A stretch of DNA of 45,545 nucleotides, from NCBI GenBank assembly GCA_001829495.1, contig MIBJ01000046.1:83882-129426 (forward strand). The letters are read 5' to 3'. Both the position numbers and the translations under genes were made by a program. The notes under the pieces were generated by a model. That model was not told the DNA's origin, did not search any database, and was given only the letters and a program-made list of their open reading frames with translations. The first letter of the stretch is position 1. Each line of letters opens with the position of its first letter. Positions 39,239 to 45,545 of the stretch are shown one piece after another. The stretch comes from Spirochaetes bacterium RBG_16_49_21. GTDB lineage: Bacteria > Spirochaetota > UBA4802 > UBA5550.

Positions 39239-40582
39239 TTATTGGGACCTGATGCCGCCGATCCGGGCGATTATGCGGACAAAGAAAAATCCGAAATTGG
39301 TCAAGTTGTCCCCTTCAGTGATATAGATTCTCTTAATAATGAAGGCGCAGGCAAATTTTTTCATGTCCATGCTCTTGATTATCTTGAAAAGAGAGCTGAA
39401 GATTTCCTCGAAATAAATGGTGAAAATATGGGCCAGAAACTGTTCGACGTGTTCCTGATTGTTCTCCGTATAGGATTTGGGGGCTTGATCCCTCCGATCG
39501 AAGCCTAAAAATTTTTCCATAAAGGTTTTGATTCCGTAATCCTGATCCAGGAGATAGTCCACCACGTCGATAATCTCGCTCTTGTATTGGGCCATATCCA
39601 TTTTGAGCTTGTAGGTCTTGTACAGTAAGATGATCTTTTCCTTTGCCGCATCATCGGACGCATCATCGTACGAATCCTTGCGATCCGGATCAAAAATTCT
39701 GCCTATGATCTTTTCGATCAGGGAGCCGTACTGCTTGCCGAACGGCGTGAGCAGCATCCTGTCCGTGAATGCATCCGGCTTTGTGTGCCGGGCGAAGTAA
39801 TCGAGAGCCGGAGCGAGCGCCGCCTCAGACTCGGATGCTTCGCGGGAGGCCTGCATGCGGGAGTATTGGATTGCATGGAGCTTGTCGAGCATCTGTTTGA
39901 TGTTAAAGGCTATTTCCCGCAGCAGAAGCCGTTTCTCTCTTCTCAGGAGAAGAATATTTTTTTTCGCCGGATCGTCCTCATTGAAGAAGAATTTTATATA
40001 CAATTTATCGTTCCAGTAATCCTGGCGGTTGAGGAGAGTTGCGTATACGTCGTGGAGAGACGCCGCTATGATGCCGTGCTGCGCTTTTGTGGAGATGGCG
40101 ATATTCAGCGGGCTTAAGTCAAGGTAGGTCTTCACGTGCCCCCGAAGCTCATTCAGCGGTATTGCCAGAGTGGTGCTGTTTTTCCCCATATTAATGTTGT
40201 ACTGTTGAACCTGGTGGGTCAGGCGGTTCTCGATGATATTTTTCAGGTTCAGGTACGATGAGCTGTTCTCGGGATTCTCATAATCTGAAAAAATGTTCGA
40301 TATATATTCCACCTGCAGGTCTTTAGAGCCCTTCAGCGACACCGTGTGAATCCGGGAAATTCCCTGCATATCCTCAAGGATCTTCAGCACCGTGCCCGTC
40401 TGAACGCTGTTGAGGCGGAAATTGAAATTGATTATCCCCGAGATCTTCCCTTCCGTCAGGATTTCCGCATAATCGGTAAGCTTATTGATTATTTTATTTC
40501 CGCTGTTATAATCAATGATTTCAACCAGTTCCCGGTCTATTCCGCTTTCCGATACGTTGTCGAGTTTTATATCATCCGTCAT
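39239..40582 (-). CDS. Large soluble protein of unknown function upstream of the LON-domain gene
   Basis: A 447-residue protein starting at ATG 40582 (MTDDIKLDNVSESGIDREL) with AGGAT 8 bases upstream. The frame stays open 62 codons further, but that part is translated from the repeat at 40628-40751 and reads like repeat sequence, so it is not the true start. The protein is mixed alpha/beta: residues 30-160 carry beta-type segments (GKISGIINFNFRLNSVQTGT, SRIHTVSLKGSKDLQVEYIS), and the rest is helical with many charged residues (NILLLRREKRLLLREIAFNI; YKLKMDMAQYKSEIIDVVDY). No signal, membrane segment or known motif is seen. It probably forms an operon with the LON-domain and 154-residue genes. 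Confidence 0.8.
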   Translation of the reverse strand: MTDDIKLDNVSESGIDRELVEIIDYNSGNKIINKLTDYAEILTEGKISGIINFNFRLNSVQTGTVLKILEDMQGISRIHTVSLKGSKDLQVEYISNIFSDYENPENSSSYLNLKNIIENRLTHQVQQYNINMGKNSTTLAIPLNELRGHVKTYLDLSPLNIAISTKAQHGIIAASLHDVYATLLNRQDYWNDKLYIKFFFNEDDPAKKNILLLRREKRLLLREIAFNIKQMLDKLHAIQYSRMQASREASESEAALAPALDYFARHTKPDAFTDRMLLTPFGKQYGSLIEKIIGRIFDPDRKDSYDDASDDAAKEKIILLYKTYKLKMDMAQYKSEIIDVVDYLLDQDYGIKTFMEKFLGFDRRDQAPKSYTENNQEHVEQFLAHIFTIYFEEIFSSLFKIIKSMDMKKFACAFIIKRIYITEGDNLTNFGFFFVRIIARIGGIRSQ

Positions 40583-40918
40583 AGGCTCATCCTGATAACC
40601 CCTTTCGGCCTGCGGCCACGGGGGGGCGACCTCACCCCCTGCCCCCTCTCCAAATTGGAGAGGGGGGTAGCATGATGAAGCTAATCCCGCGGAAACCCTC
40701 TCCTTTCTTCCAAGCTTAATGGGAGAGGGTGCGCGGAGCGCGGGTGAGGTCAGGGGGTTCCTCCGCACCTTTCCGAGAAAATAACACGACTTTTTAGACA
40801 GTCCCCAAAGGGGGGAGATTCTTAAGTCTCCTTGTATATTGCTAAAGATACACTGTAAAGAAAAAAATGTGCAATTTGTTATTGACTCAGGGTATTTTTA
40901 TGATATGAGCGGTACCGC
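40583..40918. other. 336-bp divergent gap filled largely by a repeat
   Basis: The inverted-repeat element 40628-40751 takes up over a third of the gap and lies 46 bp from the minus-strand start at 40582. On the other side, TTGACT (40882-40887), a 16-bp spacer and TATGAG (40904-40909) form a possible promoter for the ATPase gene, which would start transcription within a few bases of the ATG at 40919. Confidence 0.45.
40628..40751. repeat. 124-bp CCCTCTCC-rich inverted-repeat element, copy 1
   Basis: Outer arms GACCTCACCC (40628-40637) and GGGTGAGGTC (40742-40751) enclose two inner hairpins: CCCTCTCCAAATTGGAGAGGG, and CCCTCTCC...GGGAGAGGG around AAGCTTAATG. Reverse-complemented, its right half matches the left half of the element at 45187-45354 over about 60 bp with few differences. 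It is an intergenic repeat family of a kind widespread in environmental genomes. Confidence 0.8.
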
Positions 40919-41590
40919 ATGATTTTAGAAGTCAGGAACATTGTAAAGATATACAGAATCGCCGGTTTGAAAACGCGCATCCTTAACGGGATCGACCTTG
41001 CCCTTGACGGGGGCCGGGTAGTTTGCATAACCGGCGCCTCCGGGTGCGGAAAGACGACCCTCTTAAATGTCATATCAGGCATCGCTTCCCCGGAGAACGG
41101 ATCTGTTTATATCAATAATAAAAGGATGTTCTATGCTTTTGATCTGCTCGCCTCCCGGATGCGGAACAGAGAGATCGGCTTCATCTTTCAGACATTCCGG
41201 CTTCTTCCTGACGAGACCGTGCTTTCCAACGTGCTTCTGCCTGCCCGGATCCGCGGCCTCGTCACCCGGCAGACGCGCGAGTATGTTGACGAGCTCCTCA
41301 GCCGGCTGAAGATTTACAAATTCAGGCATATGAAATCCGCGGTCCTGTCCGGGGGGCAGAAACAACGGGTGGCGATAGCCCGGGCTCTGGTAAACCGGCC
41401 GAATCTGATTCTGGCGGACGAGCCTACCGCCAATCTTGACCGAAAGACGGCGGAAGGGATACTCGACCTCATTCTGGATCTGAGAAGGGAAGGGAAGGCG
41501 GTGCTTGCGGTAACGCATGACGGCTACCTGCATGAGCGCTCCGACCGGGTGTATTCCATTGAAAACGGGAAACTCGGAGCAGCATCATGA
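40919..41590 (+). CDS. ABC transporter ATPase, LolD/MacB-like (second system)
   Basis: A 223-residue ATPase with Walker [12 protein letters not shown] (about 38-48), Q-loop [20 protein letters not shown], signature LSGGQKQR, Walker [13 protein letters not shown] and H-loop AVTHDGYL. The length and [16 protein letters not shown] segment place it with ATPases serving FtsX-fold permeases. Only one permease gene follows, overlapping by ATGA (41587-41590), so that permease probably acts as a homodimer. The ATG at 40919 has no ribosome site. The possible promoter at 40882-40909 would give almost no leader, so the message may be leaderless. No carrier or outer-membrane partner is adjacent. Confidence 0.92.
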   Translation: MILEVRNIVKIYRIAGLKTRILNGIDLALDGGRVVCITGASGCGKTTLLNVISGIASPENGSVYINNKRMFYAFDLLASRMRNREIGFIFQTFRLLPDETVLSNVLLPARIRGLVTRQTREYVDELLSRLKIYKFRHMKSAVLSGGQKQRVAIARALVNRPNLILADEPTANLDRKTAEGILDLILDLRREGKAVLAVTHDGYLHERSDRVYSIENGKLGAAS

Positions 41591-42849
41591 TCCAGCGCCT
41601 GAAGCTGATCATAAAGGAGATTTTCAGAGGGGCGTTCGTCAGCCTGGCGGTGGTCCTTGCCGTCGTGTTGTCGGTTTTCGCGGTGGGGCTCTACCGAATA
41701 ATCGGCGGCAACCTCGAACAGTATATACGCACCCGGTTTGCGTCATCCATCCCGCCCGATATCATCAAGGTTTCCGCCCGCCCGCCGCGGTCTCTGTTTC
41801 TGTTCGAGCTTAAAGAGCCGGAGAAGACGGGTATTGACGACGCGGCCCTGGGTAAGATGCGGAGGATGGGCGGTGTTGTGGAGATATATCCGGTTGCGGC
41901 TCTCGGCATTCCGCTCGAGGCCAAGGTTACCTGGCTCGGCTTCAGCTATCAGAGCGATGTCCTCGCCTTCGGCGTCCCGTATGATTTAGTCAGCCGTGAT
42001 ATCGTGAAAGATCGGTACCGTCAGCTCTGGAAAAACCCGCTGAAAGAAACACCGATACCGGTAGTGGTGCCGCGGAACATACTCCGCTCGTACAACGACG
42101 GCATGGCCGCGCCCAACGGGCTTCCGCGTATCTCGGAAAAGGGCGCAGCGGGGCTCGGCTTCAGTCTTGTCCTGGGGAAGTCAAGCCTGAAGAGCCTCCG
42201 CGGGTTTACGCAATCCGACGCCGTGATCGCCGGCTTCACGGATCAGGTTGATTCTCTTTCCCTCATACTGCCTCTGAAGCTCGTTCTTTTCTACAATAAG
42301 AAATACGACCGGGGCTTCCGCGGCCAATACCAGTATGTGTATGTACGGGTCAGGGATCACCCTTCTCTCATCAGGGTTTCGTCACTGACGAGGAAAATGG
42401 GCTTTGCCGTTGAGGCGGGAAGCACGGTATCCCGGCAGATACTGCGGCTGGCACAAACCGTAAGCCTCATCGTCAAATCCCTGGAGGCGATCATCACCGT
42501 CATTGCCGTGATCGCCGTTTCTTTTGCCGCAGCCATCGCCACCTTCAGCAGGATCGAATATTACCGGACGCTCAGGGTCATCGGCTGTTCCCGGCTCTTT
42601 TTGACCGGCATGGTTTTTATCAAGTATGCCGTTCTGGGGTTCGCCGGCGCTCTTGTCGCAACGGAGCTGCTCCACTATGCGGCGCGGCAGTTTGCCGAAA
42701 ATTTCCATCTTACCGGCGTCATACTATCAGGGAGCATTACGCCTGAGGCCTATCGTTCCGCGGTTCTGTTCGGCTCGCTGATTCCGGTGCTCTCCTCTCT
42801 GCCCGCGCTCCTTAGGCTCTATTTTAAGGATCTATCCCGGGATTCGTAG
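41587..42849 (+). CDS. ABC transporter permease, FtsX-like fold (second system)
   Basis: A 420-residue permease: N-terminal membrane segment (FVSLAVVLAVVLSVFAVGLY, residues 17-36), a periplasmic domain of roughly 250 residues without clear relatives (IPPDIIKVSARPPRSLFLFE, AALGIPLEAKVTWLGFSYQS), then three C-terminal segments (about 297-320, 340-365, 390-410). Coupling-helix-like sequence EYYRTLRVIGCSRLFLTGMV is typical of the FtsX/MacB superfamily. The periplasmic part differs from the 22738/24004 pair, so cargo or partner should differ too. It overlaps the ATPase gene by 4 bp and ends 8 bp before a palindromic hairpin. Confidence 0.85.
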   Translation: MIQRLKLIIKEIFRGAFVSLAVVLAVVLSVFAVGLYRIIGGNLEQYIRTRFASSIPPDIIKVSARPPRSLFLFELKEPEKTGIDDAALGKMRRMGGVVEIYPVAALGIPLEAKVTWLGFSYQSDVLAFGVPYDLVSRDIVKDRYRQLWKNPLKETPIPVVVPRNILRSYNDGMAAPNGLPRISEKGAAGLGFSLVLGKSSLKSLRGFTQSDAVIAGFTDQVDSLSLILPLKLVLFYNKKYDRGFRGQYQYVYVRVRDHPSLIRVSSLTRKMGFAVEAGSTVSRQILRLAQTVSLIVKSLEAIITVIAVIAVSFAAAIATFSRIEYYRTLRVIGCSRLFLTGMVFIKYAVLGFAGALVATELLHYAARQFAENFHLTGVILSGSITPEAYRSAVLFGSLIPVLSSLPALLRLYFKDLSRDS

Positions 42850-42857
42850 GGGGGCCG

Positions 42858-42891
42858 TTTGAAGGCGGCGTTGCGCAACGCCGCCTTCAAA
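42858..42891. repeat. 34-bp perfect palindrome (GAAGGCGGSGTTGC family, copy 2), bidirectional terminator position
   Basis: The 17-bp arms (42858-42874, 42875-42891) are exact complements with half-site TTTGAAGGCGGCGTTGC. It fills the gap between the stop codons of two convergent genes (42849 and 42893) and so is placed as a terminator for both. The core differs from copy 1 by C for G at one symmetrical position, so the pairing is preserved. Confidence 0.85.
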
Positions 42892-42892
42892 T

Positions 42893-45154
42893 TTATATAA
42901 AACCGCCCTTATCGTCGTATATTTTACGGCCGCCTTTTATATTCCCCGGCTTCAGCCTGAAGTAGGTCGTCACCAGAAAATAGAAAAGCGGCAGGGCTCC
43001 CAGCATTATGATGATTGAGTCGGGAACAATGCGCCACTGGCCGAGTATCCTGACCAGTTCGGTATTATAGAATGCAGCGCTTCGGGCGGACCAGAGGCCC
43101 TTCTGGTAGCTCTCCATGACCTGCGCTATTCCGATCGGCATGAGCGTTGTTGCAAACATGAGGAAGAGGCCGGCGTTCAAGCCCCAGAAGGAGAGCTTCA
43201 GTATTTTTTCGTTCCAGTATTCCTTCTTCACCAGGGAGCGCCACGTGAACAAAACCAGGGATATGGAGAGCATACCGTACACCCCGAACAGGGCGGAATG
43301 GCCGTGGTTCGACGTCAGATAGGTGGCGTGCTCGTAGTAGTTGACTACCGGCAGGTTGATGAGGAATCCGAAAACCCCGGCTCCCAGGAAATTCCAGAAG
43401 CTTGAAGCCACGAGAAAATAGAGGGGCCACCGGTAGGGAAATTCTTTTCCCGCATCGCGGATCGATTTGTATTCCATCCATGCCCTCACCACCAGGAGGA
43501 TGAGCGGTATCGGCTCGAGCGAGGAAAAGACGCTCCCCAGGGCTATCCAGTAGCCGGGGCCGCCGTACCAGAAATAGTGATGGGCGGTTCCGATTATACC
43601 GCTGATGAAAACGAGGATGGCGGTGAGATAGGCGACCCGCATGGCCGATTTCTTGTCCGCGAGGCCGAGAGTGACCAGAAACAGGGAGATGATGGCCACG
43701 CCGAAGAATTCAAATATGCTCTCGACCCAGATATGGACGACATACCAGCGCCAGTAATCTGCGATGGTAAGGTGCGTTCCCTTACCGAACAAAAGGCCGA
43801 ATCCGAAAAAGGCCACCACCAGTATGGCGCTTAAGGTGTAGAAGAGGACAAGACCGCTGTCGTCCTTTTCACTGCCGTACAGCCGGTTCCTCAGGGTCCG
43901 GTACACGATCACGAGCCACGCGATAAGCCCGACGAAGAGGAGTATCTGCCAGAACTTGCCCAGCTCCAGGTACTCCCATCCCTGGTGGCCGAACCAGAAC
44001 CATGCGTCTCCCAGCTTTCCCTTGATCCCCAGGACCTCGCCGGACAGGCTTCCCACCGCCACGATAAGCACCGCGATGAAGAGAAGGTTGACCAGGATGC
44101 CCTGGCCCTTCGGCTCCCTGCCGCTTATGACCGGAGCGAGATAGATCGCGGTCCCGATCCATGACGTGGCTATCCAGAAAATCGCCAGCTGCAGGTGCCA
44201 GGATTTAGCCCAGCTATAGGGCACCAGTTGCGCAATAAAATTAAGGTAAAAGGTTCCGGGGCTGACCGTATAATGGGCGAGAAGGCCGCCCATCATGAGC
44301 TGAAGAATAAAGAGCGCCAGCACGACTAAAAAGAATTTAGCCGCTTTTACCTGGCTTCCGGTCAGCGGCAGGTTAAGCAGCTTTTCCGCCACCTGTACCC
44401 CTTTCGGCTCTCCATAGAAGAACCGGTAGCGGTGGACTATGTAGATTATCAGGCCCAGCACGACAAGGAGGCCCATGATGGAAATGATAGACCAAACAAA
44501 GGCGCTGCTTGGAAGCACGTTGCCGACGCTCGGGTCATGGGGCCAGTTGTTGGTGTAGGTGGCGTCGGTGCCGGGGCGTTTGGTTGAAGCGGCCCAGGCG
44601 GTCCAGAAGAAGAAGGCGGCGATTGCCGTGCGCTCACCGTCCGATTTTATCGTCTCGGGAAGAAAGCCGTTCGATTGGTCGCCCTCTTTGAATATTTTTT
44701 CCCAGTACGCGCTCGTCTTGTTGAGGGCGTATTCCTGAGCGGGGTTGATCGCGAGCGTTTTTGTTCCGGGATCATAGGTGTTTTCTTTTATCTCCCGTAT
44801 GACCCTGGCGTCAAGTAGGCTTCTCTCATCCGGGCCCAAGGAGCTGTATTCGGATCCTCTCTCCCGGGCATGATAATCGCGCATATGCCTGCCGATGAGA
44901 TTGAGCGTGGTGGCTGAGAAATCGGGCCCCCGCAGGGTTCCGTGGCCCCACACGCTCCCATGGTCCATGAGCCCGTATTTTTGGTACACGTCCTGTCCCT
45001 GTTTGATCAGCGCTCCGTCAAGGACAACCCGATCGCCGGCTTTGACGAGAGCCGGATAGGGAGGAATCTTTTCAATGGCGAAATAGCCGCCCGCGAGCAA
45101 TACCGAAATGGATATGATAAAGCTCAGTATCGCTCCGATTTTAAGACCTTTCAT
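42893..45154 (-). CDS. norZ: Quinol-dependent nitric oxide reductase (qNOR)
   Basis: A 753-residue membrane enzyme that reduces two NO to N2O using quinol. The N-terminal extension (about residues 30-220, with WGHGTLRGPDFSATTL) is the cytochrome-c-like fold without CxxCH, the mark of qNOR as opposed to cNOR. The NorB-like part has about 12 membrane helices. Active-site residues match cNOR NorB: HIWVESIFE gives His474, Glu478 and Glu482 (H207, E211, E215); AHHYFW gives His525-His526 (H258/H259); Glu547 equals E280; and NHGHSALFG gives His617 and His619 (heme b3 and b ligands). SWHLQLAIFW has the other heme b His. Start ATG 45154 with GGAGGT just upstream. The predicted FNR/DNR-type promoter lies about 210 nt upstream (45368-45409), beyond an inserted repeat. 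Confidence 0.95.
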   Translation of the reverse strand: MKGLKIGAILSFIISISVLLAGGYFAIEKIPPYPALVKAGDRVVLDGALIKQGQDVYQKYGLMDHGSVWGHGTLRGPDFSATTLNLIGRHMRDYHARERGSEYSSLGPDERSLLDARVIREIKENTYDPGTKTLAINPAQEYALNKTSAYWEKIFKEGDQSNGFLPETIKSDGERTAIAAFFFWTAWAASTKRPGTDATYTNNWPHDPSVGNVLPSSAFVWSIISIMGLLVVLGLIIYIVHRYRFFYGEPKGVQVAEKLLNLPLTGSQVKAAKFFLVVLALFILQLMMGGLLAHYTVSPGTFYLNFIAQLVPYSWAKSWHLQLAIFWIATSWIGTAIYLAPVISGREPKGQGILVNLLFIAVLIVAVGSLSGEVLGIKGKLGDAWFWFGHQGWEYLELGKFWQILLFVGLIAWLVIVYRTLRNRLYGSEKDDSGLVLFYTLSAILVVAFFGFGLLFGKGTHLTIADYWRWYVVHIWVESIFEFFGVAIISLFLVTLGLADKKSAMRVAYLTAILVFISGIIGTAHHYFWYGGPGYWIALGSVFSSLEPIPLILLVVRAWMEYKSIRDAGKEFPYRWPLYFLVASSFWNFLGAGVFGFLINLPVVNYYEHATYLTSNHGHSALFGVYGMLSISLVLFTWRSLVKKEYWNEKILKLSFWGLNAGLFLMFATTLMPIGIAQVMESYQKGLWSARSAAFYNTELVRILGQWRIVPDSIIIMLGALPLFYFLVTTYFRLKPGNIKGGRKIYDDKGGFI

Positions 45155-45186
45155 ACATACCTCCGTAAATGATGTAAATTTGATAT

Positions 45187-45354
45187 CCCCTCACCCGCGC
45201 AGCCGCGCACCCTCTCCCATTAAGTTTGGGAAAAAGGAGAGGGTTTCCGAATCGTGTAGGGAACGGTCGCGACCGTTCCCTACACGATTCATCCTTCTGC
45301 TCCCCCTCTCCTTTTTACAATTCTTAATGGGAGAGGGGGTCGGGGGGTGAGGGG
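45187..45354. repeat. 168-bp CCCTCTCC-rich inverted-repeat element, copy 2, inside the norZ leader
   Basis: Outer arms CCCCTCACCC (45187-45196) and GGGTGAGGGG (45345-45354) enclose inner CCCTCTCC/GGAGAGGG hairpins and, at the centre, a separate 42-bp palindrome (45249-45290). The element and 4 adjoining bases lie between direct repeats TGATATC (45181-45187 and 45359-45365), consistent with insertion. It is in inverted orientation relative to copy 1 at 40628. It separates the predicted norZ transcription start from the ribosome site. Confidence 0.8.
45249..45290. repeat. 42-bp perfect palindrome nested in the repeat element
   Basis: The 21-bp arms (45249-45269 and 45270-45290) are exact complements, built on GTGTAGGGAACGGTCG. 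The central 8 bp (GGTCGCGACC) are themselves self-complementary. The sister element at 40628 lacks this palindrome at the equivalent position, so it looks like a second insertion into the first repeat. Confidence 0.85.
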
Positions 45355-45367
45355 CCAGTGATATCGA

Positions 45368-45409
45368 ATAATATCCGGGTTCGTGAGTCGCCGCATTGAC
45401 GTAAGTCAA
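45368..45409 (-). promoter_or_regulatory. FNR/DNR-type class II promoter for norZ
   Basis: A perfect TTGAC-N4-GTCAA palindrome (45396-45409) matches CRP/FNR-superfamily sites, including NO-responsive DNR/NnrR-type boxes. On the minus strand TATTAT (45373-45368) is spaced so that the site centres at -41.5, the class II activator geometry. Transcription would start near 45361. Apart from the inserted repeat, the original leader would be about 35 nt, a normal length. Confidence 0.7.
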
Positions 45410-45499
45410 GCGATTCGATAAATTGAAACAGTTTGAATTTATTAATGTCAAGCCTTATATAAAAATTCATTGACTAAATGATTTGTGTCACGGAACTAA

Positions 45500-45545
45500 T
45501 TGAAGGCGGGGTTGCGCATTGAAGGCGGGGTTGCGGCAACCCCGC
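45500..45545 (+). repeat. Partial, left-arm-duplicated copy of the GAAGGCGGGGTTGC palindrome (copy 3) at the window end
   Basis: TTGAAGGCGGGGTTGCG occurs twice in tandem (45500-45516, 45519-45535), followed by GCAACCCCGC up to the last base. The right arm is cut by the window end. The duplication of one arm may be a true rearrangement or an assembly fault at a hairpin. Confidence 0.7.

Noticed and set aside
39185..39508. 107-residue plus-strand frame
   Set aside because: It overlaps the C-terminal coding part of the 447-residue minus-strand gene and lacks a ribosome site.
40583..40768. 62-codon N-terminal extension of the 447-residue gene
   Set aside because: It is translation of the repeat element 40628-40751; the ATG at 40582 has its own AGGAT site and begins normal protein sequence.
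42893..45154. NO dismutase (Nod) instead of NO reductase
   Set aside because: All NorB-type FeB ligands and glutamates (His474, Glu478, His525, His526, Glu547) are intact; Nod proteins have substitutions at such sites.

Overview
The window reads as a chromosomal segment of a Gram-negative bacterium, most probably a spirochaete (Spirochaetota, with a Leptospira-like lipid-oxidising lifestyle). The best single clue is the 1029-residue gene at 31250-34339. Its plan (acidic disordered head, short conserved helical block, one membrane segment, long TPR tail) matches the spirochaete periplasmic flagellar collar protein FlcA. Relaxed lipoboxes, Lol-type ABC modules, fatty-acid activation genes and an outer-membrane barrel gene fit a diderm of this kind. 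The assignment rests on my reading of protein families, not on a search.

Layout. 1-2298: a branched-chain-amino-acid-type binding lipoprotein (minus strand, cut by the window edge), then deletion-scarred remnants of an acyl-CoA dehydrogenase and a nitronate monooxygenase. 2382-8266: SDR, pirin, an AT-rich methyltransferase island, an ACT-domain malic enzyme with a strong promoter, and an NmrA-like protein. 8309-11159 (minus): acyl-CoA ligase and a medium-chain enone-type reductase. 11579-18806: membrane-anchored AraC-type regulator, a fossil of livF, an aldehyde dehydrogenase/iron alcohol dehydrogenase fusion, a lipoprotein carboxylesterase and a methyltransferase. 18869-20710 (minus): a second acyl-CoA ligase carrying a histone-H1-like Lys/Ala repeat tail. 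21260-27458: one tight operon of TetR, LolA-like carrier, two FtsX-type permeases, LolD-like ATPase and an outer-membrane barrel. 27578-30826: zinc-type dehydrogenase, broken ribbon-helix-helix gene, aldo/keto reductase and a secreted double CBM48-like protein. 31250-40582: FlcA-like gene, then cytidylate-kinase-like, beta-propeller-like and stand-alone LeuA/CimA regulatory-domain genes, phosphatidylserine decarboxylase, and a three-gene minus-strand run with a stand-alone LON domain. 40919-42849: a second ABC pair. 42893-45154 (minus): a complete quinol nitric-oxide reductase.

How the genes may work together. The esterase, ALDH-ADH fusion, two acyl-CoA ligases and redox enzymes could take alkyl esters to alcohol, acid and acyl-CoA. 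The nitric-oxide reductase has an FNR/DNR-type site and a matching -10, so it is probably induced by low oxygen or NO.

Two non-gene themes recur. The first is genes shortened by apparently clean internal deletions (1342-2298, 12861-12935, 28649-28774). The second is small palindromic repeats in leaders and between genes (28930, 40628, 42858, 45187-45354, 45500). One of these elements sits inside the nitric-oxide reductase 5' leader, is flanked by a 7-bp direct repeat, and itself contains a second perfect 42-bp palindrome. I saw no rRNA, tRNA, CRISPR array, complete transposase or phage gene.
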